Below, piece by piece: positions 61,998 to 64,000 of a DNA stretch of 64,000 nt. Origin of the DNA: Sulfitobacter sp. S190. GTDB taxonomy: Bacteria; Pseudomonadota; Alphaproteobacteria; Rhodobacterales; Rhodobacteraceae. Each line of letters begins with the position of its first letter. Position 1 is the first letter of the stretch. The stretch is from assembly GCF_025141935.1 (NCBI RefSeq), contig NZ_CP081120.1, positions 496,001-560,000 of the forward strand, in the 5' to 3' direction. Position numbers and translations under genes: made by a program. Below the pieces are notes generated by a model that did not search any database, was not told the DNA's origin, and saw nothing but the letters and a program-made list of their open reading frames with translations.

Positions 61998-62020
61998 GGG
62001 GCCCGGATCCGCCGGGCCCC
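61998..62020 (+). terminator. Hairpin between rpsG and fusA, partial terminator or processing site
   Basis: GGGGCCCGG (61998-62006) and CCGGGCCCC (62012-62020) pair perfectly around ATCCG. CTTTT comes only 7 nt later, so termination is probably partial. It lies 12 bp after the rpsG stop. Confidence 0.5.
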
Positions 62021-62060
62021 TGACCCTTTTCAAAGCAATACCTCTGAGGAAGCTTTACAA

Positions 62061-64000
62061 ATGGCACGCGATTATCCGCTCGACCGATACCGTAACTTCG
62101 GCATCATGGCCCACATTGATGCCGGTAAAACCACATGCTCCGAACGCATCCTGTACTACACGGGCAAATCCCACAACATCGGTGAGGTGCACGATGGTGC
62201 AGCCACGATGGACTGGATGGAGCAGGAGCAGGAACGCGGCATCACCATCACCTCGGCTGCGACGACCACCTTCTGGGAACGCACCGAAGACGGTGAAACC
62301 GCCGACACGCCCAAGCACCGCCTGAACATCATCGACACCCCCGGCCACGTTGACTTCACCATCGAAGTCGAACGTTCGCTCGCGGTTCTCGATGGTGCCG
62401 TTTGCGTTCTGGACGCCAACGCCGGTGTTGAGCCGCAGACAGAAACCGTCTGGCGGCAGGCTGACCGCTACAAGGTGCCGCGCATGGTCTTCGTCAACAA
62501 GATGGACAAGATCGGCGCCGACTTCTTCAACTGTGTCGAGATGATCGAAGACCGCACCGGTGCGGTTGCCGTGCCTGTCGGTATCCCGATCGGTGCCGAG
62601 ACCGAACTCGAAGGTCTGATCGATCTGGTCACCATGGAAGAGTGGCTGTGGCAAGGCGAAGATCTGGGCGCGTCCTGGATCAAGGCGCCGATCCGCGACA
62701 GCCTCAAGGACATGGCCGACGAATGGCGTGCCAAGATGATCGAGAACGCCGTCGAGCAAGACGACGACGCGATGGAAGCCTACCTCGAAGGCAACGAGCC
62801 CGACGTCCCGACCCTGCGCGCCCTGCTGCGCAAGGGCTGCCTGTCGATGGCCTTCGTTCCCGTTCTGGGCGGCTCCGCGTTCAAGAACAAAGGTGTTCAG
62901 CCTCTGCTCAACGCTGTGATCGACTATCTGCCCAGCCCGCTGGACGTTGTCGACTACATGGGCTTCAAACCCGGCGACGAAGACGAAGTTCGTAACATCC
63001 CGCGTCGTGCGGACGATGAAATGGCCTTCTCCGGTCTGGCGTTCAAAATCATGAACGACCCCTTCGTGGGCTCGCTGACGTTCACGCGCATCTATTCGGG
63101 TACGCTGAACAAGGGTGACACGCTGCTCAACTCGACCAAAGGTCGCAAAGAGCGTGTGGGCCGGATGATGATGATGCACTCCAACGACCGCGAGGAAATC
63201 ACCGAAGCGTTCGCAGGCGACATCATCGCGCTGGCCGGTCTGAAAGACACCACAACAGGCGACACTCTGTGCGCAGAGAAAGATCCGGTTGTGCTGGAAA
63301 CGATGACCTTCCCCGATCCGGTGATCGAAATCGCGGTCGAGCCCAAAACCAAGGCCGACCAGGAGAAGATGTCCGCAGGTCTGCAGCGTCTGGCTGCCGA
63401 AGACCCGTCCTTCCGTGTGGAGACCGATCTCGAATCCGGTCAGACCATCATGAAGGGCATGGGCGAACTTCACCTGGACATCCTGGTGGACCGTCTCAAG
63501 CGCGAATTCAAAGTCGAAGCGAACATCGGTGCGCCACAGGTGGCTTACCGTGAAACCATCGGCCACGAAGTCGAGCACACCTACACCCACAAGAAACAGT
63601 CGGGTGGTTCGGGTCAGTTCGGCGAAGTCAAACTGCTCATCTCTCCCACGGAGCCGGGCGAAGGCTATTCGTTCGAGAGCAAGATCGTCGGCGGTGCCGT
63701 GCCCAAGGAATACATCCCGGGCGTGGAAAAAGGCATCAACTCGGTCATGGACAGCGGTCCGTTGGCGGGCTTCCCCGTCATCGACTTCAAGGTGCAGCTG
63801 CTGGACGGTAAGTTCCACGACGTTGACTCCAGCGTTCTGGCGTTCGAAATCGCGTCGCGGATGTGTATGCGCGAAGGCATGAAGAAAGCCGGTGCGAAAC
63901 TGCTCGAACCGATCATGAAAGTCGAAGTGATCACGCCTGACGAATACACAGGCGGCATCATCGGCGATCTGACATCGCGTCGCGGTCAGGTACAGGGTCA
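62061..64000 (+). CDS. fusA: Elongation factor G (3' end cut by window edge)
   Basis: EF-G drives ribosomal translocation. The frame is open from the ATG at 62061 to the right edge, 646 codons; the family has about 705, so about 60 residues are missing. It starts [20 protein letters not shown], with the GTP loop [17 protein letters not shown] and [35 protein letters not shown] and [10 protein letters not shown] belong to the later domains. GAGGAAGC precedes the ATG. A second tuf may follow outside the window. Confidence 0.98.
   Translation, partial: MARDYPLDRYRNFGIMAHIDAGKTTCSERILYYTGKSHNIGEVHDGAATMDWMEQEQERGITITSAATTTFWERTEDGETADTPKHRLNIIDTPGHVDFTIEVERSLAVLDGAVCVLDANAGVEPQTETVWRQADRYKVPRMVFVNKMDKIGADFFNCVEMIEDRTGAVAVPVGIPIGAETELEGLIDLVTMEEWLWQGEDLGASWIKAPIRDSLKDMADEWRAKMIENAVEQDDDAMEAYLEGNEPDVPTLRALLRKGCLSMAFVPVLGGSAFKNKGVQPLLNAVIDYLPSPLDVVDYMGFKPGDEDEVRNIPRRADDEMAFSGLAFKIMNDPFVGSLTFTRIYSGTLNKGDTLLNSTKGRKERVGRMMMMHSNDREEITEAFAGDIIALAGLKDTTTGDTLCAEKDPVVLETMTFPDPVIEIAVEPKTKADQEKMSAGLQRLAAEDPSFRVETDLESGQTIMKGMGELHLDILVDRLKREFKVEANIGAPQVAYRETIGHEVEHTYTHKKQSGGSGQFGEVKLLISPTEPGEGYSFESKIVGGAVPKEYIPGVEKGINSVMDSGPLAGFPVIDFKVQLLDGKFHDVDSSVLAFEIASRMCMREGMKKAGAKLLEPIMKVEVITPDEYTGGIIGDLTSRRGQVQG

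Overview
The window is about 63% GC and reads as chromosome of a Rhodobacterales (roseobacter-type) alphaproteobacterium. The evidence is the gene order: rpoZ-rsh-DUF2062-pdxJ-acpS-lepB-rnc-era-DUF1491-recO, the ChvI/ChvG-HprK-RapZ-EIIAMan-HPr block next to pckA, a 560-residue methylsuccinyl-CoA dehydrogenase of the ethylmalonyl-CoA pathway, and tRNA-Trp upstream of secE-nusG. No prophage, insertion sequence, CRISPR array or rRNA gene was seen.

Layout. 1-3050 (minus strand): a LysE-type exporter cut by the window edge, ispH, a LuxR-type regulator and a NYN-domain putative RNase; a strong plus-strand terminator lies between the last two with no plus-strand gene before it. 3185-11946 (plus): folK, rpoZ, rsh (ppGpp synthase/hydrolase) and a tightly overlapping housekeeping run to recO. 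11930-17704: a META/HslJ-like lipoprotein, a TetR regulator, mcd, a TSUP permease, an XRE regulator, and a two-gene unit (LysR-type DNA-binding head on an unfamiliar body, plus a possible GNAT-fold protein) preceded by helically phased repeats. 17777-25134: pckA facing chvI-chvG-hprK-rapZ-EIIAMan-ptsH and an acyltransferase. 25145-31306: hbd, DUF6473, etfA/etfB, a PduO-type adenosyltransferase, a HIG1-like protein, an SDR and an SH3b protein. 31510-38340: parC, DUF898, an M48 protease, a cytochrome P450 and a lipoprotein.

38515-64000 is the translation/transcription superoperon region: tuf, tRNA-Trp, secE, nusG, rplK, rplA, rplJ, rplL, rpoB, rpoC, rpsL, rpsG and fusA (cut at the right edge). 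Relative to the compact order seen in E. coli and many other bacteria it is split by unrelated genes: four genes and the tRNA between tuf and secE; a lower-GC antisense GFA-family gene between nusG and rplK; two LicD-like nucleotidyltransferases between rplA and rplJ; and two rhamnosyltransferase-like genes flanking an EamA exporter between rpoC and rpsL. Promoters or terminators at most junctions suggest the pieces are separate units.

Physiology. The carbon genes (mcd, EtfAB, hbd, adenosyltransferase, pckA) fit acetyl-CoA assimilation through the ethylmalonyl-CoA route and gluconeogenesis. The ChvGI/PTS block and Rsh are candidate regulators of carbon and stress state. Functions are assigned by motif recognition on the translated sequence; no database search was run.
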